Assembly: GCA_015207365.1 (NCBI GenBank) | Contig: JADEXA010000018.1 | Location: 43,678-107,677 of the forward strand | DNA length: 64,000 bases | Direction of reading: 5' to 3' | Origin: Vacuolonema iberomarrocanum LEGE 07170 | GTDB taxonomy: Bacteria; Cyanobacteriota; Cyanobacteriia; Elainellales; Elainellaceae | Part shown: positions 52,414 through 61,610 of the stretch, one piece after another | Layout: each line of letters opens with the position of its first letter | How positions within the stretch are numbered: position 1 is the first letter of the stretch | The notes under the pieces: model-generated | Database searches by the model: none | Told to the model about the DNA's origin: nothing | The model's input: the letters and a program-made list of their open reading frames with translations, nothing else | Program-made: the position numbers and the translations under genes

Positions 52414-54494
52414 CCCCGCAGACTTCCGGTGTGATTGGGGGCATGGTCGGTGAGGCGCAGTTGCCAGGTTCCACGGGGCGATCGCCCTAACAAATTGCGT
52501 AGCTGCGGCGTGGTTTTGAGGGTGTAGGTAAATTGTAGGCGGGTGGCTCGCCCTAGGGTACGGCTTTGGAGCAAGACGGCTTCGCCGGATGGGGGTTGCA
52601 GGCGAATGTCAACATCGCCAAGATAGTCATGCTCGACATCGACGGTGATACGAATGTCGCGGAGGAGACGATTTTCCTGCACGCGGATCAGGCTGCCAGT
52701 GCCCCGCAGGTTAAAGTCAGGGATTTGCACAACCGCGCTATTTTGCACAGATTTCCATTCATTGGGAATGAGGGGCGTTGGGATGCGATCGCGGGCAGTT
52801 TTCACGGCTCGGGCTGCATTGACTTTGCCATAGCCAAACCAGCGAGAATGGCCTTTCGCATTGTAAGAACCATAGCTAAAGCCCAACTGTGGGTCGGAGG
52901 CCGAATCCACCAGTTTGTCGGCGGTGTCCTGAAGGATTTGGCGCACCTCCTGCGCGGTCAAAAATGGGTTGATGGAAAGAACTAAGCCTGCCACCCCAGC
53001 CACGACGGGGCAAGCGCTGGATGTGCCGCCGAAGGTACTGGTGAGGTCGCCGCCTTCATAGCCGCTGCGACCTGTGCGATCGCTCGTGACGACGCCTAGA
53101 CCGGGGAGCGCGCCCTGGATGCGGGGGCCAGTGAAGACATAGCCCGACTGCGGTAACCAGACCCCGGGTGGGGCATTGTTGCTGGGCGCTGCAATGGAAA
53201 TCGCGTCTCCCCAGTTGCTATAGGCTGCCTTTTTCCCCAGGCTCGTTGTGGCAGATACCGAAATCACGTCGGGATGAACGGCAAAGCCATTCAGCCAGTT
53301 GGTATTGCCTTGCAAGGCATTGCCCGTCCAGCCCCGCTCGTTAATGGTGCCGCTCACTGGGCGGTTGGCATTGCCCGCCGCAAAGAGAATGACACAACCC
53401 TTGCCCTCTCTGCCCTGGCGGGCGGCACGGGTAATCGCCGCCCGTTGCCGCAAGGAGAGAGAAAAGTAGGTGGCGCTTGCTCCCCAGCTACAGGAAATTA
53501 CCCAAGCACCTTGCTGGACAGCCCAGTCGAACAGGTCTTCAATTGAGCGGTCGTCAAGAAACCCGGTAGTTCGAATGGGAAGGAAGCTACATCCGGGAGC
53601 GACCCCGACTGCCCCCGTGTTGTTTTCTTCAGCGATCGCCACTCCCGCGCAAGCCGTACCGTGGTTCTCATGGGATTCTTCTGGCAGCGGTAGGCGATCG
53701 CGCCCCTTCAAATCCTGGGGGGCTACCATTTTGCCAACCCCCTGAAAATCGGGATGGCTCAGGTCAAACGCATCATCGGTAACCGCAATGACCACCGAGC
53801 GCTCGCCCCGAGTGATATCCCATGCGGCCTCGACCGAAATGTGAGAATTGCTCGAAATCTGTGCCCCACCTTGATTTTGCAGATGCCACTGGCGGCGATA
53901 GTCCGGCTCCTGTGGGCGATAGAGCTTTTCGGAGTAGGTGATGATGTTGGGCTCTGCCACAAGCACCTCTGGCATGCGCATCAGGTGATTGGCGATCTTG
54001 ATGGGGTTTTCGGTGGCCCGACGCGTCACCTGAAATACATAGGTCTGGGGAATTTCACGAATGGGCTTGATGCCTTCTAAACCGACGGTGGCGGCGATCG
54101 CCCGAATCCGATCCATGTCTACGGATGGAGCAAATTGCAAGGTAATTTCATCGGTGAGGTACAACAGGGTTTCGGGGTTGCCTTCCACCTGGTACACATG
54201 GCTGGAAAAGGCAATGGCATCAGCGTCGCGGGCAGTTCGCATGGCTGTGTCAAGGTTCTCCGGCGATACCTGCACTTCCAGCAAATCCCATCCAGGGATA
54301 GGCATGACGGCCTCCGGATTGAGCGTGGCGATCGTGGCATCGGGTGAAACGCCTTCCATGGGGCTGAAGGTGAAGCGATCTTCCACCTTCAGCAACGCTA
54401 ATTCCTCACCGCCGCGTTGCAAGATGAGGCCTTCCTGTCCGGCCTGTACCCCGGGTGACAACCCCGAAGACGGTGGTTCAAATGCACCTGTCAT
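52389..54494 (-). CDS. Subtilisin-family (S8) protease with C-terminal proprotein-convertase P-domain
   Basis: A 701-residue serine protease. An N-terminal region of about 200 residues resembles an inhibitory prodomain. The S8 domain follows with Asp in VIAVTDDAFDLSH (about 240), His in ENHGTACAGVA (about 277), oxyanion Asn in FAAGNANRP and Ser in GGTSSACPVVAG (about 491). The last 110 residues are a P-domain (RDIRITVDVEHDYLGDVDI, GTWQLRLTDHAPNHTGSL). The layout is like calcium-dependent PrcA of Anabaena. No signal peptide is visible at the N-terminus, so it may be intracellular. ATG 54494 follows AAGGGAAGG; the frame to 54530 is not needed. Confidence 0.88.
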   Translation of the reverse strand: MTGAFEPPSSGLSPGVQAGQEGLILQRGGEELALLKVEDRFTFSPMEGVSPDATIATLNPEAVMPIPGWDLLEVQVSPENLDTAMRTARDADAIAFSSHVYQVEGNPETLLYLTDEITLQFAPSVDMDRIRAIAATVGLEGIKPIREIPQTYVFQVTRRATENPIKIANHLMRMPEVLVAEPNIITYSEKLYRPQEPDYRRQWHLQNQGGAQISSNSHISVEAAWDITRGERSVVIAVTDDAFDLSHPDFQGVGKMVAPQDLKGRDRLPLPEESHENHGTACAGVAIAEENNTGAVGVAPGCSFLPIRTTGFLDDRSIEDLFDWAVQQGAWVISCSWGASATYFSLSLRQRAAITRAARQGREGKGCVILFAAGNANRPVSGTINERGWTGNALQGNTNWLNGFAVHPDVISVSATTSLGKKAAYSNWGDAISIAAPSNNAPPGVWLPQSGYVFTGPRIQGALPGLGVVTSDRTGRSGYEGGDLTSTFGGTSSACPVVAGVAGLVLSINPFLTAQEVRQILQDTADKLVDSASDPQLGFSYGSYNAKGHSRWFGYGKVNAARAVKTARDRIPTPLIPNEWKSVQNSAVVQIPDFNLRGTGSLIRVQENRLLRDIRITVDVEHDYLGDVDIRLQPPSGEAVLLQSRTLGRATRLQFTYTLKTTPQLRNLLGRSPRGTWQLRLTDHAPNHTGSLRGWRISLGV

Positions 54495-54535
54495 AGTTTT
54501 CCTTCCCTTGACGACAGCCTGTTGAGACAATTCCT

Positions 54536-54624
54536 GGACTTACGCATTTTGTTGATGTTGTGGGCGCGATGCGCCCACAACATCAACGAATTTGCTCAGG
54601 ATTACGCAAGCTTTGCGTAAGTCC
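54536..54624. repeat. Palindromic element, family C (copy 2, inverted)
   Basis: GGACTTACGCATTTTG at the left and TTGCGTAAGTCC at the right enclose perfect 17-bp arms 54551-54567 and 54571-54587 (GTTGATGTTGTGGGCGC) with a GAT loop. Reverse complement of the 14777 layout. It lies just upstream of the protease start. Confidence 0.88.
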
Positions 54625-55147
54625 TAAATTCTAGATTGAGAAAATCCTAGCGAGATTCCACCTTAACGGTGCAATTTCCTTATGCAAACCTTATGCAAAT
54701 TTTTCCGTCTACCAGTTGTGTCATGCGGCGATCGCGCACATCCTCTGCTACAAGTAAAAGTGCTCTGTTGCAAGTAAAAGGAAGTCTGTCAGCGTCCTCT
54801 TTTACAATGGCAGTTCAGAGACGGCGGGCGATCTACAGCCTGCGCTCTCAAAAATCGCTCTAGGAAGGATGACGAGCGCCGTTTTCGATCGTTCACGAAC
54901 GTTTTGGGTCAACCTCCGTCAACAAGAAAAGAAAATTTTGCTGATGCGTCTGCCGGTGAAGTTTTGATTTTCCTGTAGCGAGCTTTCAGAGGGCTTTTCT
55001 ACGATTTCCTTCTGCTTTCTCTGAAATGATTCGCTACCTTTTGTTCGTTGCTGAAGCCCCCCCAATCTGTGCGTAATTTAGTGGTAGAATCCTTGCTTGT
55101 ATCAGCGGGTTTCACTTGTAACGTTGTCAACCTTACGTATTCCTGTC
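54625..55147. other. Intergenic region
   Basis: 523 bases between divergent genes. Two imperfect 18-bp direct repeats CTCTGCTACAAGTAAAAG lie at 54743-54760 and 54763-54780. A 64-codon frame at 54669 is Ser/Arg-rich without domain and is not called. Confidence 0.4.
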
Positions 55148-55798
55148 ATGTTGATCTCCAGAGCAATTCGCTTTCTCACTATTGTTGGTTGCCTAGCTGT
55201 GCCTAGTCTGAGCCTCGGTTCAGGCGCAGCTTTTGCACAAACCCCTGAACCTGAACCTGAACCTGAAACTGAAATTGAACCGATTGTTCCCGACGGATCG
55301 TTGCCAGTGGACGAGGATACCGAAGATCTGCGCCCCCTTGCCCAGGGCGATCGCGTTCTTAGCATTACCCATGGGCAGCAGCTCATGGAAGAAGCTCAGA
55401 CCGCTGTTTCCAACGAAAACTATGGTTTGGCGGCCCAGAAGCTGCAGGAAGCCCGCCAGGTCTTCAATCAGCTTTCCAACCTTTACCAGGATTTGCTGAA
55501 TAGTTTTACCGGGGTCGACTCCCGTATTGCCGACGGCCTCCGCCAGCAGGCGTTTGAAACGACCCAACTGCGAGATGAAGCGAGCTATCAGTTGGCGTTG
55601 GTTCATCGGGCGCAAAACCAACCCGATTTGTCGGTGCCTTTGCTGATTCAAATTATTCAGAGCCAGCAGCCCACCCGTGACTTGGGACAACGAGCCTATC
55701 GTCAACTGTTTGAGTTGGGCTTTGTCGATTCTCCCTACCCCCGCACCCAACCCGCAGAACCGACATCGACAGCGCCTTCCTCAACGCTCAGCAATTAA
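55148..55798 (+). CDS. Exported helical protein of unknown function
   Basis: A 216-residue protein with a clear signal peptide (FLTIVGCLAVPSLSLGSGAA, cleavage after AFA). A low-complexity PEPEPE stretch follows, then a helical domain (about 75-185) with TPR-like character (EAQTAVSNENYGLAAQKLQE, ASYQLALVHRAQNQPDLSV). The acidic Pro-Glu tract may be a spacer. I recognise it only as a likely conserved cyanobacterial periplasmic protein. ATG 55148 gives the better signal peptide than 55097. It is followed by bolA 89 bases later on the same strand. Confidence 0.75.
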   Translation: MLISRAIRFLTIVGCLAVPSLSLGSGAAFAQTPEPEPEPETEIEPIVPDGSLPVDEDTEDLRPLAQGDRVLSITHGQQLMEEAQTAVSNENYGLAAQKLQEARQVFNQLSNLYQDLLNSFTGVDSRIADGLRQQAFETTQLRDEASYQLALVHRAQNQPDLSVPLLIQIIQSQQPTRDLGQRAYRQLFELGFVDSPYPRTQPAEPTSTAPSSTLSN

Positions 55799-55887
55799 GA
55801 TATAGAGGCAAAACATCATCAAACCTGGGCGGGTCTCCCCAACTTCTCAAGCATCCGCCCTACTGAGTCCTTAAGGAGTGTCGATTC

Positions 55888-56148
55888 ATGGCTAGTCCAA
55901 ACCAGGTAGAAAGCATGATCAAAGCAGCTCTGCCCGATGCAGAGGTGCAAATTCAGGATCTAACGGGTGGTGGCGACCACTATCAAGCGGTCGTTGTTTC
56001 GTCTGCTTTTGAAGGAAAAACCTTGGTGCAGCAGCATCAAATGGTCTATCGTGCGGTCGGAACAGCAATGTCGACTGAAGAAATTCACGCCCTCGCCCTC
56101 AAGACCTATACCCCTGAATCCTGGGCACAGACGAGCCAATCGGCTTAA
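55888..56148 (+). CDS. BolA-family protein
   Basis: An 86-residue single-domain BolA protein. [19 protein letters not shown] at the start and [20 protein letters not shown] with the conserved late histidine are typical. BolA proteins bind a [2Fe-2S] cluster with monothiol glutaredoxins and take part in iron and stress regulation. The next gene is exactly such a glutaredoxin (56482), which strengthens both calls. ATG 55888 follows AAGGAGTG. Confidence 0.92.
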   Translation: MASPNQVESMIKAALPDAEVQIQDLTGGGDHYQAVVVSSAFEGKTLVQQHQMVYRAVGTAMSTEEIHALALKTYTPESWAQTSQSA

Positions 56149-56481
56149 GATTGTTTCGCAAATGGATGCACCGAGCGGGTCAGATTTAGCGTTAGGGGCG
56201 GTTACTAAGGGTCTCCTTGAAGCGCTTGTCCATATATTTGTTATCGGTTCCTCACTAGAGATGGCTGAACGCTGCCCAAACCCTTTGACAAACGCTTTGG
56301 GTTGTCGAAAACTCTAGCAAGTCTTAAGGTGTCCCTCGACGCAAACGCTAGAGTAGGGAGGTATTCTGATCCAAATAGCCACCTATTCGGCTGGCGAGGC
56401 GCGCATCCATTTCCTGGATTCTCCCCTTGTCTGTTTAACCCTTGTCCACCCACTACTTGTAGACACCTGAGCGGAGCCGTT
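56149..56481. other. Gap between bolA and grxD
   Basis: 333 bases without a supported gene. A frame in phase with the glutaredoxin runs upstream to 56302 but has no family similarity. No hairpin terminator is evident, so the two genes may still share a transcript. Confidence 0.4.
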
Positions 56482-56805
56482 ATGACCCCAGAAGTGAAGC
56501 AGCGGATTGATGGAATTGTCAATCAAGGCAAAATCGTGATTTTCATGAAGGGCACGAAGCTGATGCCAATGTGCGGGTTTTCTAACAATGTCGTACAAAT
56601 CATGAATGTCTTAGGCGTTCCCTACGAAACCTTCGATGTTCTAGAAGATGAAGACGTGCGTCAGGGCATCAAGGAATATTCGAGTTGGCCCACGATTCCT
56701 CAGGTTTACTTGAATGGCGAGTTCCTGGGCGGTTCTGACATCATGATCGAGCTGTATCAAAAAGGCGAATTGCAGCAGATGGTCGAAGTTGCGCTGGCCT
56801 CCTGA
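56482..56805 (+). CDS. grxD: Monothiol glutaredoxin (Grx4/GrxD family)
   Basis: A 107-residue protein with the CGFS active site ([12 protein letters not shown]), the KGTKLMP glutathione-binding start, and [20 protein letters not shown] with the cis-proline. Monothiol CGFS glutaredoxins carry [2Fe-2S] clusters to apoproteins and pair with BolA. ATG 56482 gives the typical length; the frame to 56302 is not needed. Located 333 bases after bolA on the same strand. Confidence 0.94.
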   Translation: MTPEVKQRIDGIVNQGKIVIFMKGTKLMPMCGFSNNVVQIMNVLGVPYETFDVLEDEDVRQGIKEYSSWPTIPQVYLNGEFLGGSDIMIELYQKGELQQMVEVALAS

Positions 56806-56890
56806 GCCTCACTCATCATCGAAGGACGCAATACAAACCAATCTCGCATTCGAGGCGCAGGCTATAGGTCTGCGCTTTTGCCGTCAAGGG

Positions 56891-58174
56891 CTAAAGCTGC
56901 CAGTACAAACAATTCCACAGTCGACCCATCACCCTTTCTTTGGGCGATCGCCGTTGCCAGTCGGAATGTTGGATCAGCTGGCTACGCGAAAACCCTTCTT
57001 CGAAAAAGTGCTCGACGCGCTGAACCAGCTCTTGGGACGGGGTACATAGGTTGAGCTCATCGTTGTGGAAGTAACTGCGAGGATCTAGGTTTGCACTCCC
57101 CAAACTCACCCACTGATCATCAACCAGAACAATCTTGGCATGCATCATGCTGGGTTGATATTCGTGAATCTTGATTCCACGTTTCAATAGCGCTCCATAC
57201 CGTTCTCGTGCCACGTAGTACACATAGCGCTTATCGCTTTTTGGCCCCATCGTCAGAATGCGGACATCGACCCCGTTTTGCCGTGCCGTCCCCAACATTT
57301 CACAGGTTTGCTCCTCGGGAAGCAGATAAGGGCTGGCGATCCACAAACGGCTGCGGGCCGACAAGATACAAAGCTGAAACAAACTGCGGATGGGAGAGTC
57401 TCCAAACGATGGATCTTCACCGGGCGCGATGAAAACCTGGGAGGGATCAGGAACGCTCGATAAACTAGGTTGATGCGCATCTAAGTTGACCTGCCCACCG
57501 GCACTCAGCCAATGCTGCCAGAAAAAACCAACGAGCAGCGCGACAACAGCTCCCTGCCATTCCATTTCAAAGTCATACCAGGGAACGTTATCTGCGGACT
57601 GGTCTTTACCATCCCAGCAGTCGGCGATTCCGGCTCCACCGATCATCGCTATCTGCTGATCAACAATGAGGAGTTTGCGGTGGTTGCGTCGCAGGTAATC
57701 TAAGGGCGATCGCCCAGAAAAGGGATTGAAAAACTTCACCTCGACCCCCGCCCCGCGAAGCCTTTGCCAGTAGGATTTGGGTAGCGATTTTGCCCCATAG
57801 CTATCGGCTAGTAGTTGCACGCGCACCCCTTCCGTTGCCTTCCGTTGCAGTGCTGCCGCAAAGGCTTCTGCGCGATCGCCGGGCGTCATGAGAAAGGTTT
57901 CAAACTGGATGAGATGTTGTGCTTTTTCGATCAGCGCTAACCGTGCCGTTTGAATCTTGTCGATATTGGCCCAAAACTGGGTCACGGCGCCACTCGTGAT
58001 GAGGGAATCGGACATGCTAGAAACGGTTTCAGCAAAATGGGGGTCGCTTGCTGCAGGGCCAATTAACCTATAGCGTTCTGCTTTCCGAAAATGGCCACTC
58101 AAGTAAAGCCAAACGATTACAACAGAAACTAGCCACAGAACGAATAATCCCAATCCTTGTAAAAACGTGATCAT
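56891..58174 (-). CDS. Phospholipase D-like protein (cardiolipin synthase-type)
   Basis: A 427-residue membrane-anchored enzyme. N-terminal segment FLQGLGLFVLWLVSVVIVWL, then two PLD half-sites: HRKLLIVDQQIAMIGG and HAKIVLVDDQWVSLGS (H-x-K-x4-D in each), with SANLDPRS after the second. Typical cardiolipin synthases have two membrane segments; only one is evident here. Cardiolipin is absent or minor in cyanobacteria, so another phosphodiester substrate is possible. Convergent with grxD. Start ATG 58174. Confidence 0.85.
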   Translation of the reverse strand: MITFLQGLGLFVLWLVSVVIVWLYLSGHFRKAERYRLIGPAASDPHFAETVSSMSDSLITSGAVTQFWANIDKIQTARLALIEKAQHLIQFETFLMTPGDRAEAFAAALQRKATEGVRVQLLADSYGAKSLPKSYWQRLRGAGVEVKFFNPFSGRSPLDYLRRNHRKLLIVDQQIAMIGGAGIADCWDGKDQSADNVPWYDFEMEWQGAVVALLVGFFWQHWLSAGGQVNLDAHQPSLSSVPDPSQVFIAPGEDPSFGDSPIRSLFQLCILSARSRLWIASPYLLPEEQTCEMLGTARQNGVDVRILTMGPKSDKRYVYYVARERYGALLKRGIKIHEYQPSMMHAKIVLVDDQWVSLGSANLDPRSYFHNDELNLCTPSQELVQRVEHFFEEGFSRSQLIQHSDWQRRSPKERVMGRLWNCLYWQL

Positions 58175-58233
58175 ATGTTTTTGACCCTTAAGAGACCCTA
58201 TAAAAACCCTATAAAAAGGGATCGATAAGATAA

Positions 58234-58261
58234 AAAGCTATCCCCACGAGAGGATAGCTTC
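58234..58261 (-). terminator. Rho-independent terminator
   Basis: On the minus strand GAAGCTATCC pairs with GGATAGCTTTT around an 8-base loop, ending in a T run. It separates the upstream small gene (58531-58785) from the PLD gene. The rest of the 58175-58530 gap holds no supported gene. Confidence 0.65.
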
Positions 58262-58530
58262 AAGTTCTCTGACTTAATTTAACGGCCTGGCTAAACTGAG
58301 ACCCTTCAATTCATTACCCAGCAAATTGCTTTGAGTCCATCGTTTCATAGGGGTATTCCACTATGGGTAATTCGTCTTCGACCGAAGCATTCAGAACGGT
58401 TTTAAGCCATGCAAGCAATAGTTCTGAAGACGATCTGAGGCGATCGCCCGAAACAAATTGCTGAATGGAGGGTGCGTTGATAGTGCGTTATGCGACACCC
58501 TATGGCAGATCCACCCTTTTCAAAAATCGT

Positions 58531-58785
58531 TTACAGATCGCTTTTCGTCTCAGGTGCCACTTCGATGCCAATTGGTCGGGTCGGCTGCTGGGTACTCTCT
58601 AGCAAATCAGACAGACCCTCGATATCTACTCCCATATCTGAGCAAGCAGATTTTAATGCAGCCTGAAAGGATTCTGTGTCGTCGCCATAACCACATTGCT
58701 TTGTTGCGATCGCCAAACCTCTCTCAGCATTTGCTCTGGCGCAGTCTATCAAGACAACACCAGTCAAAGGCGTTTCACTAGCCAT
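58531..58785 (-). CDS. Small conserved-looking protein of unknown function
   Basis: An 84-residue soluble protein (MASETPLTGVVLIDCARANA start). Cysteines at C15, C31 and C48 might coordinate or form disulfides, but no motif is recognised. ATG 58785 has AGGAG six bases before it, a strong site. The tail is acidic with prolines. It looks genuinely coding but has no assignable role; its neighbours do not suggest one. Confidence 0.65.
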   Translation of the reverse strand: MASETPLTGVVLIDCARANAERGLAIATKQCGYGDDTESFQAALKSACSDMGVDIEGLSDLLESTQQPTRPIGIEVAPETKSDL

Positions 58786-58984
58786 AAATTCTCCTGTTCT
58801 TCAAAACTTTCTACGAATCTAGACCTAAAAATTTTTTCAAAAAATCCCAAGGATCTACGCATTGCAAGCACTATACGCTTCAAGCCGAAAAATTTGATCT
58901 AACTATTGAATGATTTTTGGGGATAACGTTAGGAGGAGATTTTCTCTCAGCGATAAAGATAGATGGTTCTGAGGGGGTGCCTTT

Positions 58985-59067
58985 TCTGAGTACAGGACGA
59001 AAACCATCAAACGATAATTTTGGGTGGCGCGGGCACTGCCTGCGCCACCCAAAATTATCGTTTGATG
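58985..59067. repeat. Palindromic element, family E (copy 2)
   Basis: Arms 59005-59035 and 59037-59067 pair over 31 bases with one G-T mismatch and a one-base loop. The leader GAGTACAGGACGAAAACCA matches copy 1 at 22503. It ends 6 bases after-stop of the DUF1622 gene (stop at 59074) and so is a candidate terminator for it. Confidence 0.88.
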
Positions 59068-59073
59068 AGTGAC

Positions 59074-59466
59074 TTAGCTTATTTCTTCTCCAAGATTGCC
59101 CCGCATTTTTTCCATCTCCAGTTCTTTTTCTAACTCTTTGCCTAAGAAATAGTTGAGAAACGTCCGGATAAGGGCAATGACTGCAAGCTTAGCTAGCTCT
59201 TCAGTACTTGGGTCTAGTGTGGTACCGAGAATGTCGGCTCCAAGTTGGAATTCGAGCGCCAGCGCCAACCACATGCCAAAGCGCAGACGAATATAGTTGA
59301 ATGGGGAAATCCCATGGGCCTGTTTCTGTTTTGTTAGTTTGACGGCAAGTTTTGCGGAGCGGAGGAATCCTATCACTACGCAAAATAGGGAAACGGATTC
59401 GAGGCAAAGTTGGGCGATCGCAACCAAATAACCCAGACTTGTTTCAACCAATTCCATCCACTCCAT
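59074..59466 (-). CDS. DUF1622-family membrane protein
   Basis: A 130-residue membrane protein with about three hydrophobic segments: LGYLVAIAQLCLESVSLFCV, LRFGMWLALALEFQLGADIL and LAKLAVIALIRTFLNYFLG. The RxxxxLALEFQLGADI signature is typical of DUF1622. Function unknown; it has been regarded as a small membrane transport-like family without proof. ATG 59466 follows AAGGGG at good spacing, rather than the frame start at 59484. Confidence 0.85.
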   Translation of the reverse strand: MEWMELVETSLGYLVAIAQLCLESVSLFCVVIGFLRSAKLAVKLTKQKQAHGISPFNYIRLRFGMWLALALEFQLGADILGTTLDPSTEELAKLAVIALIRTFLNYFLGKELEKELEMEKMRGNLGEEIS

Positions 59467-59533
59467 AACGTACCCCTTCCACAAAAAGTAATCCTTCCGA
59501 ACGTTACACCAATTTGCTAAGAACGATTGGTTT

Positions 59534-59655
59534 TAAGTTGGTAGGTGCAATTAAACCTAAAATCCTAAAACCTGCACCGCCCACAGCGCGGGTGGCGCAA
59601 GTTTTTAGGATCTGGCTTTTCAGCATGCCAAGGTATTTGCTCAAGTGCGTAGCAC
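59534..59655. repeat. Palindromic element, family D (copy 2, inverted)
   Basis: AAGTTGGTAGGTGCAATTAA opens the element; the same words close copy 1 at 4691-4723. The stem CCTAAAACCTGCACCGCCC with GGTGGCGCAAGTTTTTAGG is partly mismatched. A degraded handle CTCAAGTGCGTAGCACTA (59637-59654) ends it. It lies 3' of the ABC binding-protein gene. Confidence 0.75.
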
Positions 59656-59721
59656 TACAAAAAGTCCCCCTTGATAAAAGGGGGACGTTGCTGTTATCAA
59701 AACGTGGCCAGTGTGAGTGGC

Positions 59722-61080
59722 TTAGCCCTCAACATTCACCACTGAGAGAACTTCAAGAGAACCGTCGTCGGTGATTGTCCACACGTCGTAGCTGCCCACT
59801 ACGTCGCCTTCTGCGTTGAAGTCTACGGTTCCACTGGCACCCTGGTAGTCTATGTCTTCGCCTGCGCGGACAAGCTCAAGGGCTTCACAGACATCGCTGA
59901 CAGGCTCACCCGGAGCATTGGAAACGTCGCTCAGAACATCGCGGATCGCGGCTCCATCAGACGATTGTGCGGCTTCGGCTGCCAATGTCAAAACGGCAGC
60001 GGCATCCCAGGTGTTGGGGTCAAACACGTTGGGGTCACGATCAAAGCGCTCGGTGTAGAGGGCGTTGAAGTCATCGATCGCCGGACCACCTGCGCTCGGA
60101 GCCGTACCAATGACTCCAGTGGCGATGAAGTTGCCATCAGGGGTCTGGCCGACGTTGCCTGCCAAATCATCACTCTTCATCCCGTCTGTCAGCAGGATTT
60201 GGGTGTCGCCACCGGTTAGGCCCAGCTCATAGGCAGACTTGAGAATTAAGCTACCCGTTTCCAGGTATCCCACAATCAACACCGCATCCGGGTTATCTGC
60301 AAAGGCGGCTTGTAGTTCAGTATCGAAGGTGGTGGCGTTTTCGGCATACTTGGCCGGGTTGTCTCCATTGACGACCGTTCCACCCAGCTCTTCAAAGGCT
60401 GGAATGAAAGCCTCAATCAATCCGTTTCCATAGTCGTTATTGATCGACAGAATGGAGATGCTTTCAAAACCCTGCTCTTGTGCCAACTGTGCCAGCGCGT
60501 TGCCCTGGAATGTATCGGGTGGTGCGGTGCGAGCCCAGAAGCCCTCAAAATCGCCAGCGGCAGCTCGCTCGGTAAAGGTGGGGCTGGTGCTGGATGGAGA
60601 GATTTGTACGACTTCGTTGCGCACCGCAATGTCAACGGCAGCGCTGGAAACGGCACTACCCGCAGCCCCGATGACGGCTCCGACTTCATCTACTTCTGCC
60701 AGCTTGGTCATCCCAGCCGATCCGGCAGCAGGGTCGGTTTGGTCGTCTTCAGAAATCAGCTCAATGTCTTGCCCCATGACGCCACCGCAGGTATTGACGG
60801 TATCGACGAATAGGGTCGCAGTATCTTGCATGGTTTGCCCATACTGCGCCAGGTCTCCGGTCAGCGGGAGCAAGGTTCCCAATCTAAAGGGGCCACCGTC
60901 ACCCGCCGCTGGGGCTTCTGTGGTGTCCTCAGTTGCGTCGGTTGTTGCGTCGACGTCGGTTTCGGGTGCGGTTTGACAGGCAGCAACCGTCAGCAACAGG
61001 GCGATCGCGCCGCCCCGGCTGGCAAAGGTTAGAAACGGTCTTAAAGCATGGATTAATGAGTTCATAGCAAGTGCTTTCAT
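59722..61080 (-). CDS. Branched-chain/neutral amino-acid-type ABC substrate-binding lipoprotein
   Basis: Periplasmic binding protein of the LivK/NatB family, 452 residues. Signal peptide with lipobox LLTVAAC, an acidic Thr/Asp/Ala-rich spacer, then the mature domain from FRLGTLLPLTGDLAQYG through ISPSSTSPTFTERA, ISILSINNDYGNG and DPNTWDAAAVLTLAAEA. Relatives in cyanobacteria (NatB) serve a neutral amino-acid uptake system. No permease or ATPase genes adjoin. ATG 61080 was chosen; ATG 61065 is also possible, and the frame to 61164 lacks a signal sequence at its start. Confidence 0.86.
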   Translation of the reverse strand: MKALAMNSLIHALRPFLTFASRGGAIALLLTVAACQTAPETDVDATTDATEDTTEAPAAGDGGPFRLGTLLPLTGDLAQYGQTMQDTATLFVDTVNTCGGVMGQDIELISEDDQTDPAAGSAGMTKLAEVDEVGAVIGAAGSAVSSAAVDIAVRNEVVQISPSSTSPTFTERAAAGDFEGFWARTAPPDTFQGNALAQLAQEQGFESISILSINNDYGNGLIEAFIPAFEELGGTVVNGDNPAKYAENATTFDTELQAAFADNPDAVLIVGYLETGSLILKSAYELGLTGGDTQILLTDGMKSDDLAGNVGQTPDGNFIATGVIGTAPSAGGPAIDDFNALYTERFDRDPNVFDPNTWDAAAVLTLAAEAAQSSDGAAIRDVLSDVSNAPGEPVSDVCEALELVRAGEDIDYQGASGTVDFNAEGDVVGSYDVWTITDDGSLEVLSVVNVEG

Positions 61081-61610
61081 TGAAATATCACAGCAGTTTG
61101 ATGAAGGTGCGGGCAGGTTGGAGCCTCTGGCGAAATCAACAAGGCGAATGAGCAATGAACACAATCCGATCTAGGTAAACGAGATCAGCATTTTAATGAG
61201 AGCTTCGAGGTGTGAAAGAAACCCACATCTGCGCTGTTTGCCAGGGCTGGTAGCAACCCAAAGTTTCCCATTCCGTTTTGTATAGCATAGATAGCATAGC
61301 GGGTTTGTCACGGAATGGAAGCAAAAGCTACAAAGTATTGTTACCTGACTGTTACTTGATTGTTACGTTTGGGTGATCGGCCAAGGTTCTGCTTTGCAGC
61401 TTTGCGATTGTTTCTATTGCGTTTCTCTGAGAACAGAATAAAAAACCGAGCACTCTTGAGTTTGGGTGGCGGGGCCAAGATTCTGCTGCCCAAACTCAAA
61501 GCTCTTGCAGCGCTATGCACGTCAATCACAACGCTGTAAGCTGAGGGTTTAATTTTTTGTCCCGTACTAGCGCTTGTTTATGGCTAATCTTCGAAGCAAA
61601 TTTTTGAGCT
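61081..61610. other. Intergenic region with a degraded palindrome
   Basis: 530 bases. A weak inverted repeat GAGTTTGGGTGGC (61458-61470) with 61485-61497 is preceded by AATAAAAAACCGAG (like the family E leader) and followed by AGCGCTATGCACG (like the B handle). It may be a decayed or chimeric element. No gene supported. Confidence 0.5.

Noticed and set aside
54669..54863. 64-codon frame upstream of the exported helical protein
   Set aside because: Ser/Arg-rich, includes a short direct repeat, no ribosome-binding site and no domain.
56891..58174. Confident naming as cardiolipin synthase ClsA
   Set aside because: Both HKD motifs are present but only one membrane segment, and cardiolipin is not a regular cyanobacterial lipid; kept as PLD-like.
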